Below, piece by piece: positions 7,676 through 15,476 of a stretch of 20,177 nt of DNA. This DNA comes from Actinomycetes bacterium (lineage in GTDB: Bacteria > Actinomycetota > Acidimicrobiia > Acidimicrobiales > RAAP-2), in assembly GCA_021777285.1 (NCBI GenBank), contig JAJYDR010000027.1:1-20177 (forward strand), given 5' to 3'. The notes under the pieces were generated by a model, which saw only the letters and a list, made by a program, of their open reading frames with translations, was not told the DNA's origin and did no database searches. Both the position numbers and the translations under genes were made by a program. Positions within the stretch are counted from its first letter, which is position 1. Every line of letters begins with the position of its first letter.

Positions 7676-9703
7676 GTGATCGGGGAGATCGCCTATCGCT
7701 ATATGCCCGACCTGCCGTTATGGCTACATTGGGGTATCTACGTGGCGACGGTGGTTGTCGTTGTCATAGGGGTGGTCCTCGCAGACCACAAGCTGCGGCG
7801 AGCGCACGTGTCGTGGCGCGAATGGTGTCTCGGCGTGGGAGAGGCGCTCAGGCACCGGCGCGAGGCCGTGGCATCAACATGGGTGCGTGATGTCGTCGGG
7901 CAGCGGCGCACCCGCCGCGACCGTACGGGAGCTGTGCTTCATTCGCTGATCTTCTACTCGTTCCTCATCCTTCTAGGAGGCACGACGCTGATCGGGGTTC
8001 AGCACGACGCGACCCTGCGACTATTTGGGTGGCGCTATCTTGTCGGCGACTTCTACGTCGCCGAGAAGTTCGTGCTCGACACTGCGGCGCTTGGACTGAT
8101 CGTCGGCGTGTTGTTGGCGATGCGACGCCGGTACCTCTCACGGCCGTCTCATCTCGGCCCGCGGGCTAGCATGCCGGTCGTCTACACGGGCCTGCTTTTC
8201 GTTGCGGTGTCTGGCCTCCTACTTGAGGCGACCCGCGAGTTAGCGTTGCCCGCCCACTGGTACGTGTGGAGCTACGCGGGTCACGCGCTGGCGGTCATGA
8301 TCGCGCCGGTTGACCGCGCCCACCGCGTTGGTCTCTACCAGGCAGCATGGGCCATTCACGTCGTGTCGGCATTTACCCTCCTTGGCGCTGCTGGGGCGAC
8401 GGCCCTTGACCACGTCGTTCTTGTGACGTCGAACCTTACGTTGTCGGCGAATCGGACGCCGGGACTTGTCGCCAAGCCTTTTGACCTGCCGGCATTGCTC
8501 AAGGCAGAGAGCGACCTTGAGGGGCTAACGGCCGGTATCGCATCCGCGTCGCAACTGTCATGGGATCGCCGTCTTATGGTTGATGCGTGTTTGAACTGTG
8601 GACGCTGTGAGGCCGTGTGCCCGGCGACCGCCGCTGGACGGCCACTGTCGCCAAGGCGTCTCGTTCAGGCCCTTCGTGATGACTTGCACGGGGGGTCTCG
8701 TGTTGATGTCTTTTCGGGAGGTCTTATTGACGAGGACACTGTTTGGTCGTGCCTGACCTGCAGTGCTTGCCGGATGGAGTGTCCGGTGGGGATTGACCAG
8801 CCTGGTCTCATTTTGGACATGCGCCGGTATCTGGCCGAGGAGGGGCGCCTCGACGAGCCGAAGTCACTTGTCTTGGCTGGTCTCGAGCGTAACCAGAATC
8901 CGCTTGGACTCCCCTCGTATCAGCGCCAGCAGTGGCTGCGCGACCTCGGCGTCCCAACCATTGAAGAGAAGCCCGACGCGGAGTTCCTCTACTGGATTGG
9001 TTGCATGGCCTCCTACGACGATCGCGCGAAGTCGATTGTTCGCTCGATGATCGCTATCTTGGATCGGGCCGGCATCACCTACGCCCTACTTTCGAGCGAG
9101 CAGTGTCACGGCGAAAGCCAGCGACGTCTCGGTGATGAGGCGGGGTTCCAAATGCGTACTATGGAAATCGCCGAAACTTTGCGCGCCGCTGGCGGTGCCA
9201 CGATCCTTACTCACTGCCCGCACTGCGTCAACACTTTCGTTAACGATTATCGCGAGTTCGGGGTCGAACTTAGGGTTTTGCATCACAGCCAACTCGTGGC
9301 GACTTTGATGGACGAGGGGCGTATTACCATCACTCCGAGTGAGGATGGTACGGTTGCCTACCACGACCCGTGCAATCTGGGTCGGGTGCTCGGGGAGTAT
9401 GCGGCGCCCCGGGCCGTGGTGCGAGCGAGTTCGTCACGCGTAGTCGAGTTTGAGCGCTCCCGCGATCGGTCGTTCTGCTGCGGCGCAGGCGGCGCCAACT
9501 ATTTCTACAAGGCGCCGGCTACTCAAAGCGTCTCGGGTCTGCGACTCGACCAGGCGCGCGACGCGGGTGCGTCGACGGTGGCGACGGCCTGCCCCTTCTG
9601 CATGGGGATGCTGGAGGACGCGGCGCGGACCTCGGAGGGCAAAGGCATAGTGCAGATCCGCGACATATCCGAGTTGGTGGCCGAGCGGCTTGCGCCTACC
9701 TAG
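7676..9703 (+). CDS. etfD: Membrane ETF:menaquinone oxidoreductase (EtfD, Rv0338c type)
   Basis: 675-residue fusion protein. The first 270 residues form a NarI-like membrane part with about six helices, for example LWLHWGIYVATVVVVVIGVV (about 15-34), HSLIFYSFLILLGGTTLIG (about 87-105) and WAIHVVSAFTLLGAAGA (about 223-240), with His residues placed as in haem-b-binding subunits. Two 4Fe-4S motifs follow, CLNCGRCEAVCP (from Cys305) and CLTCSACRMECP (from Cys359), then two CCG domains. The first has WIGCMAS, QCHGES in the 'CTGD' position, and THCPHC. The second has HDPC, FCCGAGG (Cys601-602) and TACPFC. This order matches Rv0338c-type proteins that pass electrons from EtfAB to menaquinone. GTG 7676 is chosen because it starts 3 bases after etfA and leaves the first helix complete. 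Confidence 0.88.
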   Translation: MIGEIAYRYMPDLPLWLHWGIYVATVVVVVIGVVLADHKLRRAHVSWREWCLGVGEALRHRREAVASTWVRDVVGQRRTRRDRTGAVLHSLIFYSFLILLGGTTLIGVQHDATLRLFGWRYLVGDFYVAEKFVLDTAALGLIVGVLLAMRRRYLSRPSHLGPRASMPVVYTGLLFVAVSGLLLEATRELALPAHWYVWSYAGHALAVMIAPVDRAHRVGLYQAAWAIHVVSAFTLLGAAGATALDHVVLVTSNLTLSANRTPGLVAKPFDLPALLKAESDLEGLTAGIASASQLSWDRRLMVDACLNCGRCEAVCPATAAGRPLSPRRLVQALRDDLHGGSRVDVFSGGLIDEDTVWSCLTCSACRMECPVGIDQPGLILDMRRYLAEEGRLDEPKSLVLAGLERNQNPLGLPSYQRQQWLRDLGVPTIEEKPDAEFLYWIGCMASYDDRAKSIVRSMIAILDRAGITYALLSSEQCHGESQRRLGDEAGFQMRTMEIAETLRAAGGATILTHCPHCVNTFVNDYREFGVELRVLHHSQLVATLMDEGRITITPSEDGTVAYHDPCNLGRVLGEYAAPRAVVRASSSRVVEFERSRDRSFCCGAGGANYFYKAPATQSVSGLRLDQARDAGASTVATACPFCMGMLEDAARTSEGKGIVQIRDISELVAERLAPT

Positions 9704-9727
9704 TGCGCGAGCCGATGAGGAGGAGCC

Positions 9728-11581
9728 GTGAGCGCAGCCGATGACATTGCTGGCTTCCTGAGGGAATTTCCTCCGTTCGTTGAATTTGACCCTGCGGACG
9801 TACTGCGACTCGCCCAGTCGGTTGATATCGAGTTCTTCGCGCAGGGTGACGTGATCTTCTCGCAAGGAGCCCAGCCGGTCGAACATTTGCGCGTCATCCG
9901 TTCGGGTGTCGTTGAGGTCGTGGATCAAGGGCACGTGCTCGACGTCATGGGTCCGGGCGAAATCTTCGGTCACGCTTCGATGCTTTCGGGCCTACCGGCT
10001 GGCTTCACCGCGCGCGCCGCTGAGGACACGTTGGCGTACCGGATCCCCAGTGAGGTCGCGGCGGACGTCTTCTCTGCACCCGGTGGGCTGCGCTTCGTGA
10101 CACGCCGACTCCTTGAGGACCGCCACCACTTACGGGCCGGACCGAGTCCCGGTACGGTCCAGGATCGCCTCCGTCAACCAGTGCGGGCGGCCCTGCGGGG
10201 CCATTTCGTCATGTGTTCGCCGGCGACAACCCTAAGAGAGGCGGCCGAATTGATGACTCAAGGGCGGGTGACTGCCCTCGTCATTGACATGGGTGACTCG
10301 CTTGGCATCGTCACTGACGCGGACCTGCGAGAGCGAGTGGTCGCGACGGGCCGCTCGGTCGACGAGCCAGTCGCGCTGGTGATGACGACGCCAGTATTCA
10401 CCGTCCCGAGCGAGCGTCCTGGTAGTGAGGTTCTGATCGACATGCTCGATTACGGGGTACGCCATCTTCCGGTGGTGTCATCCCGCGGGGATGTGCTCGG
10501 AGTTGTGGAGGACCACGACCTCATCGACTACGAGCAGCGGACCTCCTTCTCACTGCGCCGCGCGGTGGCGCTCGCAACCTCGACCGCGGGGCTGATCGAG
10601 ATCGCTCCGAAGCTGCGAGCCTCGATCGTCGAGCTTCGACGAGGGGGTGTGCGAGCGCTGGACGTCATGTCCTTCTTCTCCGTCGTCGCCGATGCCCTCA
10701 CGCGACGAGCGTTAGACCTAGCGGTTGACGAATTGGGCGAATCGCCCGCCCGCTTCGCCTGGATAGCCCTCGGGAGTCAGTCGCGCCGGGAGGCCCTGCC
10801 GAGTTCCGATCTGGACAGCGCCATCGTCTGGCTCGATGAACCCTCGGATGATCTTGTGGTGATATCGGATTACCTGACACGCGTCTCTGCGATGGTGACC
10901 GAGACCCTCCGTTATTGCGGCCTTACGCCCGACCGACATCGTGTAAGTGCCTCGGACCCGCTTTTCGTGCGCTCGCAATCTCAGTGGCGTCACGACGTCA
11001 CTGATCTTCTCGACGACCCGACGCAGGATCAGGCGCTCATCGTCGTCTCGGTCCTGACCGATAGTCGTCCTGTTTGGGGCGTTGAGATGGCGTCGATGGT
11101 CGCCGAGCTAATCCAAGGTGCTCAACGCCGACCCACACTTCTGAGACTTCTGGGGCAGTTCGCGCTCGTGCATCGCCCGCCGTCGGGATTCTCGCGAGGT
11201 CTGGTCCTTGAGACCAACGGCGAGGTCCGCGCCGGTCTTAACCTGAAGAGTGCCGTTGTGGTGCCTATCACCGATCTCGCTCGGTGGGCCGGTGTGGCTG
11301 CCGGCGTGACGAGCACTAGTACCATCGTGCGGCTCGAGGCCGGGCGGGACGCAGCGATCCTCAACGAATCCGACGCCCAGACGCTTCGTGACGCCTTTGA
11401 ACTCGCCAGTGAACTGCGGCTCGATCATCAGGTAGCCCAGTTGGAGGCCGGGGTCCCGCTCGACGATGTGATCGACCTGGCAGAGATCAGCCCGCTCACG
11501 CGCAGTTACCTGAAGGAGTCTTTCCGAGCCGTCGCATCGATCCAACGCCGTCTGAACAATCAACTCCCGTGGAAGTCCTGA
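9728..11581 (+). CDS. cNMP-binding / CBS pair / DUF294 nucleotidyltransferase-like protein
   Basis: 617-residue cytoplasmic multi-domain signalling protein. Domains in order: a CRP-like cyclic-nucleotide-binding fold (about 17-115, with FSQGAQPVEHLRVIRSGVVEV and GPGEIFGHASML); a pair of CBS domains (about 150-270, with TLREAAELM and GIVTDADLRERV, then RHLPVVSSRGDVLGVVEDHDL), which usually bind adenine nucleotides; a DUF294 nucleotidyltransferase domain with GSQSRREALPSSDLDS (Gly349, Asp361, Asp363), the GlnD-like metal site; and DUF294_C to about residue 605. GTG 9728 follows a GAGGAGGA site. It is 24 bases downstream of etfD and one base before the exonuclease gene. Family members are presumed to be regulators; the modified target is unknown. 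The active-site residues look intact. Confidence 0.88.
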   Translation: MSAADDIAGFLREFPPFVEFDPADVLRLAQSVDIEFFAQGDVIFSQGAQPVEHLRVIRSGVVEVVDQGHVLDVMGPGEIFGHASMLSGLPAGFTARAAEDTLAYRIPSEVAADVFSAPGGLRFVTRRLLEDRHHLRAGPSPGTVQDRLRQPVRAALRGHFVMCSPATTLREAAELMTQGRVTALVIDMGDSLGIVTDADLRERVVATGRSVDEPVALVMTTPVFTVPSERPGSEVLIDMLDYGVRHLPVVSSRGDVLGVVEDHDLIDYEQRTSFSLRRAVALATSTAGLIEIAPKLRASIVELRRGGVRALDVMSFFSVVADALTRRALDLAVDELGESPARFAWIALGSQSRREALPSSDLDSAIVWLDEPSDDLVVISDYLTRVSAMVTETLRYCGLTPDRHRVSASDPLFVRSQSQWRHDVTDLLDDPTQDQALIVVSVLTDSRPVWGVEMASMVAELIQGAQRRPTLLRLLGQFALVHRPPSGFSRGLVLETNGEVRAGLNLKSAVVVPITDLARWAGVAAGVTSTSTIVRLEAGRDAAILNESDAQTLRDAFELASELRLDHQVAQLEAGVPLDDVIDLAEISPLTRSYLKESFRAVASIQRRLNNQLPWKS

Positions 11582-11582
11582 T

Positions 11583-12251
11583 ATGGCTAGGCGGTGGCGC
11601 ACTCGTTTCGCCGATGTCCGTCGTTACCGTGCTGAACCGGCGGCGCCCGGCGGGACACCCTGGCGCCAGGCCACCTATTGCGTCGTCGACCTCGAACTGA
11701 CTGGGCTCGATCCTCGGCACGATTCGATCATCAGCTTTGGGGCCGTTCCAGTCGAGGGAGGACGGGTGGTTGTCCGCGATAGCCGTTGCGGGTTGTGTCG
11801 GCCTAGGACACCACTGAGGCCCGAGTCCATCGTGATCCACGGTCTGCGTCGCGTCGACCTCGCCGATGCCCCTGAACCGGAGGCGGCGCTGCGGCCACTA
11901 CTTGACGCGATGTCCGGTCGAATCCTCGTCGCGCATAGTTCGTGGGTTGAAGAGGCGTTTCTACGACGTGCTTTCAGACATCTGGGCGTGCGACTACGAG
12001 GCCCAATCATTGACACCCAGCGGCTGGGAACGGTCCTCGGCTCCCGCATGGGTAGGTCCCTCGGTGAGGATCTGTCGGAGTTGGCATCCAGTTTGGGGTT
12101 GCCCGAGCATCGGGCGCACGATGCCCTTGGTGATGCTCTGACGACGGCGCAGGTTTTTATCGCGCTCGCGACATTGTTGGACCGGGGTACGCCTGAGACG
12201 GTAGCCACGCTCGCGGACGTTGGGAAACGGAAAGCGTCTGTGACGCCGTGA
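11583..12251 (+). CDS. DnaQ-like 3'-5' exonuclease (DEDDh)
   Basis: 222-residue exonuclease-fold protein. ExoI is VDLELTGLD (Asp36, Glu38). ExoII is AHSSWVEEAFL, where Glu123 stands in the place of the canonical Asp (AHNxxFD), as seen in a subgroup of such proteins. ExoIII is HDALGDALTTAQ (His179, Asp184). Four of five residues are therefore standard and one is a conservative Asp-to-Glu change. The first 30 residues are Arg-rich. It starts one base after the DUF294 gene stop with only a weak GGAAG site, so it is probably coupled to it. Exonucleases of this type are repeatedly found beside DUF294 proteins, so the two are likely a functional pair, not replication proofreading. The substrate (nucleotide signal, small RNA or DNA end) is unknown. 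Confidence 0.85.
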   Translation: MARRWRTRFADVRRYRAEPAAPGGTPWRQATYCVVDLELTGLDPRHDSIISFGAVPVEGGRVVVRDSRCGLCRPRTPLRPESIVIHGLRRVDLADAPEPEAALRPLLDAMSGRILVAHSSWVEEAFLRRAFRHLGVRLRGPIIDTQRLGTVLGSRMGRSLGEDLSELASSLGLPEHRAHDALGDALTTAQVFIALATLLDRGTPETVATLADVGKRKASVTP

Positions 12252-12269
12252 ACGACAGAAGGACGTCAT

Positions 12270-12285
12270 TAGTATGAAATAAGTG
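12270..12285 (+). promoter_or_regulatory. Probable leaderless promoter and ATG-AAA-TAA before the GntR start
   Basis: TAGTAT at 12270-12275 fits the actinobacterial -10 pattern TANNNT and ends 7 bases before GTG 12283, so transcription could begin at the start codon itself (leaderless mRNA). Embedded here is ATG AAA TAA (12274-12282) directly abutting and in frame with the GTG. An AGAAGGA purine stretch at 12256-12262 is better spaced for that ATG than for the GTG. A palindrome, AGTGA-GT-TCACT (12282-12293), overlaps the start and could be an autoregulatory site. Confidence 0.4.
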
Positions 12286-13041
12286 AGTTCACTCGTCACA
12301 AGTTCCGACGTCAGTGCGGTCATCCTCCCGTTGGTCAGCGTCGCAAGGTCAGATGAGGTTGAACAGCGGATTCGTCAGGCGATTTCTCTGGGACTCCTGC
12401 GCGACGGCCAGCAATTGCCGTCAGAAGCGGCGCTGGCGTCACAAATGAGCGTGTCTCCCATGACTTTGCGTGAAGCACTGGCTAGTTTGCGCGAGCAGGG
12501 TCTCGTCGAGACTCGGCGAGGTCGCAACGGGGGCACATTTATTAGACGCCCCAGTAGCCCGCTGGCGAAGGGGCTGTGGAGCCGATTACGGCATATGAGC
12601 CCGACGTTGCTCCGGGATCTTGCCGACGAGCACCGTGCGGTCTGGGGTGCAGCCGCGCGTCTCGCGGCCGATCGAGCGGCCGAGGATAATGTGGAGCGAC
12701 TTTACTCGCTCGCGAACATGCTTATCACGGCGCCAAACTTAGGGGCGCGGATTCGCGCTGACTCGCGCTTCCACGTGGACTTGGCCGCCGCGTCACACTC
12801 TGAACGGCTGATGCGTCGCGAGGTTTCCCTTCAAGGCGAAGCTGGGGATTTACTGTGGGTTCCTTTCGAACCCGAATTGGAGCCGACGGTCAAGGCCGCT
12901 CAACACCGGGCGATTATTGACGCGATCGCTCGGGGCGACGGCGCGGAGGCACGTCAACTGGCCGAGGAGCACGTGAGCGAGGATTTTCGTCGACTGCTCG
13001 TGCTGCACCACGCTGCAGCCCGTGTGAGGAGGAAGACATGA
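12283..13041 (+). CDS. GntR-family regulator, FadR/FCD subgroup
   Basis: 252-residue DNA-binding regulator. The winged helix covers about residues 24-90: VEQRIRQAISLGLLRDGQQLPSEAALA, then SVSPMTLREALASLREQGLVETRRGRNGGTFI, which is the classic GntR recognition region. The C-terminal all-helical FCD ligand-binding domain (about 110-240) keeps the four metal/ligand-site residues, Asp160 and His164 (ADSRFH), His208 (QHRAI) and His230 (EEHV), so it probably binds a metal-coordinated carboxylate effector. It sits 31 bases after the exonuclease gene and its stop overlaps the start of the Cache gene (ATGA). It is the only full transcription factor in the cluster, so it is the leading candidate to bind the shared dyads. 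GTG is the only usable start in frame before the HTH after the TAA at 12280. Confidence 0.9.
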   Translation: MSSLVTSSDVSAVILPLVSVARSDEVEQRIRQAISLGLLRDGQQLPSEAALASQMSVSPMTLREALASLREQGLVETRRGRNGGTFIRRPSSPLAKGLWSRLRHMSPTLLRDLADEHRAVWGAAARLAADRAAEDNVERLYSLANMLITAPNLGARIRADSRFHVDLAAASHSERLMRREVSLQGEAGDLLWVPFEPELEPTVKAAQHRAIIDAIARGDGAEARQLAEEHVSEDFRRLLVLHHAAARVRRKT

Positions 13042-13769
13042 AACGAGGTGATGATGCCACTTCTGGGGAGCCACTGGCAGCGGTAGCAGCAACGTTGACC
13101 GCCGAACTCGAGGGCGTGTTCGCGAGTCTCGAGGTCGTTGGGAATGCTTTCCTCGCGCTTTGTCGTGACGCCGTCGACTGTCAGCGGGTCTTCGGCCGTG
13201 ATGATTTGTCGGCGCTGCGCCCGCTTATCCTCAACCAGCTTCGCCAGCGGCCGTTTGTCGACGGCATGGGGGTTCTAGTGGCTGCTGATTTCCTCGCCGA
13301 CGTTCCCCGCCATGTTGAGTGGTGGCGTCAGGACCGCGATAACGTCGTCCCGCTCTGGCTCGATCTCGATCCCGCGAGCGCTGATCTGTATGACTACCTT
13401 ACTATGGAGTGGTTCGTGCGTGCGCAGCGCGACCGCGTCCGCACGGTGTACGGACCTCGAGTTGACGCGGGCGGGGCCGAACACTACGTCGTGACGATGG
13501 CGATACCGGTTGTCGCCGATGATTTCGTTGGTGTCGTGGGGGCCGATGTGAGCATGGCGCTGTTTGAGGAGATATTTGCTCCGCTTCTCTATAACCTCGA
13601 TGAGGACGTTTTGGTGGTGAACGCCGAGCGTCGTGTCGTGATGTCTAACTCCTCTCGCGTTACCGTTGGGGATCGGCTCGTCACGGCACCCGTGGTGGAT
13701 GGCGGTGCCTTTACGAAGGTGATAGCCATTGGCGCCGACAGCGGCTGGTTGCTCGCTCAGATGGCCTAA
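13038..13769 (+). CDS. Soluble Cache-domain sensor protein coupled to the GntR gene
   Basis: 243-residue protein built around a Cache/PDC-like sensor fold. A long amphipathic N-terminal helix (about 12-55) leads into FVDGMGVLVAADFLAD (about 75-90), WWRQDRDNVVPLWLDLDP, DLYDYLTMEWF (about 115-125), VYGPRVDAGGAEHYVVTMAIPVVADDFVGVVGADVSM (about 138-175), a pattern of the dCache small-molecule pocket (Tyr, Asp and the GVVGADVS strand), and ends with NAERRVVMSNSS. Cache domains normally sit outside the membrane, but there is no signal peptide or membrane helix here. ATG 13038 overlaps the GntR stop, so the two are translationally coupled and may act together. GGAGGAAGAC upstream serves as the ribosome site. 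The ligand may be the permease substrate (inference). Confidence 0.78.
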   Translation: MKRGDDATSGEPLAAVAATLTAELEGVFASLEVVGNAFLALCRDAVDCQRVFGRDDLSALRPLILNQLRQRPFVDGMGVLVAADFLADVPRHVEWWRQDRDNVVPLWLDLDPASADLYDYLTMEWFVRAQRDRVRTVYGPRVDAGGAEHYVVTMAIPVVADDFVGVVGADVSMALFEEIFAPLLYNLDEDVLVVNAERRVVMSNSSRVTVGDRLVTAPVVDGGAFTKVIAIGADSGWLLAQMA

Positions 13770-13819
13770 GGGTCGGGAAGCTCGAGCCCGAAGGTCTGGC
13801 TACCAGAACGGCAGCTGAG

Positions 13820-13862
13820 GGACGCCTCCCTCGCGCCTATGGTTGACGCGGGGGAGGCGTCC
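13820..13862. terminator. Bidirectional hairpin between convergent genes
   Basis: Left arm 13820-13835 and right arm 13847-13862 pair over 16 bp with a single G/T mismatch (GGACGCCTCCC... with ...GGGAGGCGTCC), around an 11-base loop. No T-run follows on either strand, so it is a GC-rich actinobacterial-type terminator or a Rho-assisted one. It lies 50 bases after the Cache gene stop and 10 bases beyond the permease stop codon on the other strand, exactly where a shared terminator is needed. Confidence 0.75.
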
Positions 13863-13871
13863 AGTCATCGG

Positions 13872-15416
13872 CTACTCGCTGTCGATTCGCGATTCCGCGT
13901 GGCTTGGGACGATCGGTCGCGCGGTGAGAACTTCCTCGTGTCGTATGAGTTCATGTTCCATGGCGTCGGCGCGGGCGCTCTCGCTGATTTGGGGACGTGG
14001 ACGGAAAATACCCAGGTACAAGAGACCGATGACGAACACTATGCCTACCGAGATTGGCACCAGCCACCGGTTGAAGAACCCGGGACCATTCGGCGGTGTC
14101 TTGATCGAGAGGACCACCATGGTGCCGACCCCATAGATGAGGGCGACGATGTTGACCGGAAGGCCCCATCGGCCCAGTTTGAAGGCGCCGGCGGGCTTCC
14201 ACCCCCTAGCACGCCCGACGAGCGATGCGACGACAACGCTCTGGAAGCCGATGTAGATGCCGACAACCGAGAACGTGATGATGCGAGCCACGGTGGCTGA
14301 CGGTAAAAAGACGATAATCGCTGGAATCACCGTGGCGACTGCCACGGCGCCCGGGGGCATGTGGAATCGGGGCGACACACGTGAGAGGGTCCGACGGCCG
14401 ATGATCATCCCATCGCGAGCGTACGAGAAGACGAGTCGCGTGGCCGCCGCCTGGATGGCGAGTGTGCACGACACGAACGCAGTGAGCACGAAGACGAGCG
14501 CGACCTTCGTGCCGACTCCACCGAGTGCCTCGTTGAACACGGTGCCGATCGGGTTCGGGTCCTTCCCGCTGATGACTGCGCCGAAGTTGGGCGTCGCGAG
14601 GATGAAGGCGATGGTTACGAAGGCTGAGACGGCCCCACCCATCAGGAGCGTCCAGCGCATAGCGCGTGGAACCTTGCGTGATGGGTCCTTGACTTCCTCG
14701 GCGACGTCGCCGCACGCTTCGAACCCGTAAAAGATCCAGACGCTGAATAGTGCAGCGGCGAGGAAGGCACCCGTGTAGTTGCTCCCGCCGGCTCCGTAAG
14801 AGTGGAAGAGGACGCCAAGCCCGTGCAAGTGATCGTGGATCAGGAACCAAGCTCCGAAGACTACGGTCCCGACGATTTCCGCGACAAACCCAGCATTGGC
14901 GACAACCGCGAGTCGTCGCACGCCAGTGAGGTTGACGATAGCTCCGATCAAGATGATGACGAGGGCCGTAACGATTGTTGATCTCGAGTCGTTAACGAAG
15001 CCGAAAAGTTGTGCCGCGTAGGGGTTTGCGGAGAATGCGACCGACGCGACAGTAATCAAGAGCGCCCATGTGTACATCCACCCTGCCAGCCACGCATAGC
15101 GTTCCCCTACGAGACGTTTCGCCCATTGGTAGATCCCGCCGGCTAGTGGATACTGTGACGCCACCTCACTGAAGGTCAGGACGACTAGAAACTGTCCTGC
15201 CATCACGATCGGCATTGACCAGAACATCGCCGGTCCTCCGGTACCTAACCCGTACGCGAATAGCGCATAGACGCCCACGAGCGGCGACAGATACGTGAAG
15301 CCGATTGCGAAGTTTGACCACAGCCCTAGAGCGCGAGTCAATTGCTGCTTGTATCCGAGCGACGCTAAGTGGGCGACGTCACGTTCGTGCTGTCCGGATG
15401 ATCCCTCTTCTTTCAT
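13872..15416 (-). CDS. APC-superfamily amino acid/amine permease (GABA/choline type)
   Basis: 514-residue membrane transporter with about 12 hydrophobic helices. The N-terminal region (GLWSNFAIGFTYLSPLVGVY, then ATGGPAMFW-like GTGGPAMFWSMPIV, SEVASQYPLAGGIYQWAKRL) is the signature of the amino acid/choline branch of the APC superfamily (GABA, choline and related amines). A central block FGFEACGDVAEEVKDPSRKVPRAM is equally typical. The start is ATG with its A at 15416, behind AAGGGGGA. The frame stays open much further upstream, but that extension is Arg/Ser-rich, has no transporter similarity and runs through the promoter and an IS relic. The gene converges on the operon and is preceded by the shared dyad, so it is probably co-induced. 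Together with the PatD-like dehydrogenase it points to an amine or omega-amino acid substrate. Confidence 0.9.
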   Translation of the reverse strand: MKEEGSSGQHERDVAHLASLGYKQQLTRALGLWSNFAIGFTYLSPLVGVYALFAYGLGTGGPAMFWSMPIVMAGQFLVVLTFSEVASQYPLAGGIYQWAKRLVGERYAWLAGWMYTWALLITVASVAFSANPYAAQLFGFVNDSRSTIVTALVIILIGAIVNLTGVRRLAVVANAGFVAEIVGTVVFGAWFLIHDHLHGLGVLFHSYGAGGSNYTGAFLAAALFSVWIFYGFEACGDVAEEVKDPSRKVPRAMRWTLLMGGAVSAFVTIAFILATPNFGAVISGKDPNPIGTVFNEALGGVGTKVALVFVLTAFVSCTLAIQAAATRLVFSYARDGMIIGRRTLSRVSPRFHMPPGAVAVATVIPAIIVFLPSATVARIITFSVVGIYIGFQSVVVASLVGRARGWKPAGAFKLGRWGLPVNIVALIYGVGTMVVLSIKTPPNGPGFFNRWLVPISVGIVFVIGLLYLGIFRPRPQISESARADAMEHELIRHEEVLTARPIVPSHAESRIDSE

Positions 15417-15476
15417 ATATCCCCCTTGACTACTCCGCCGCAACCCTCGTAGGCGACTGCGGGCAACGTGTTCAGT

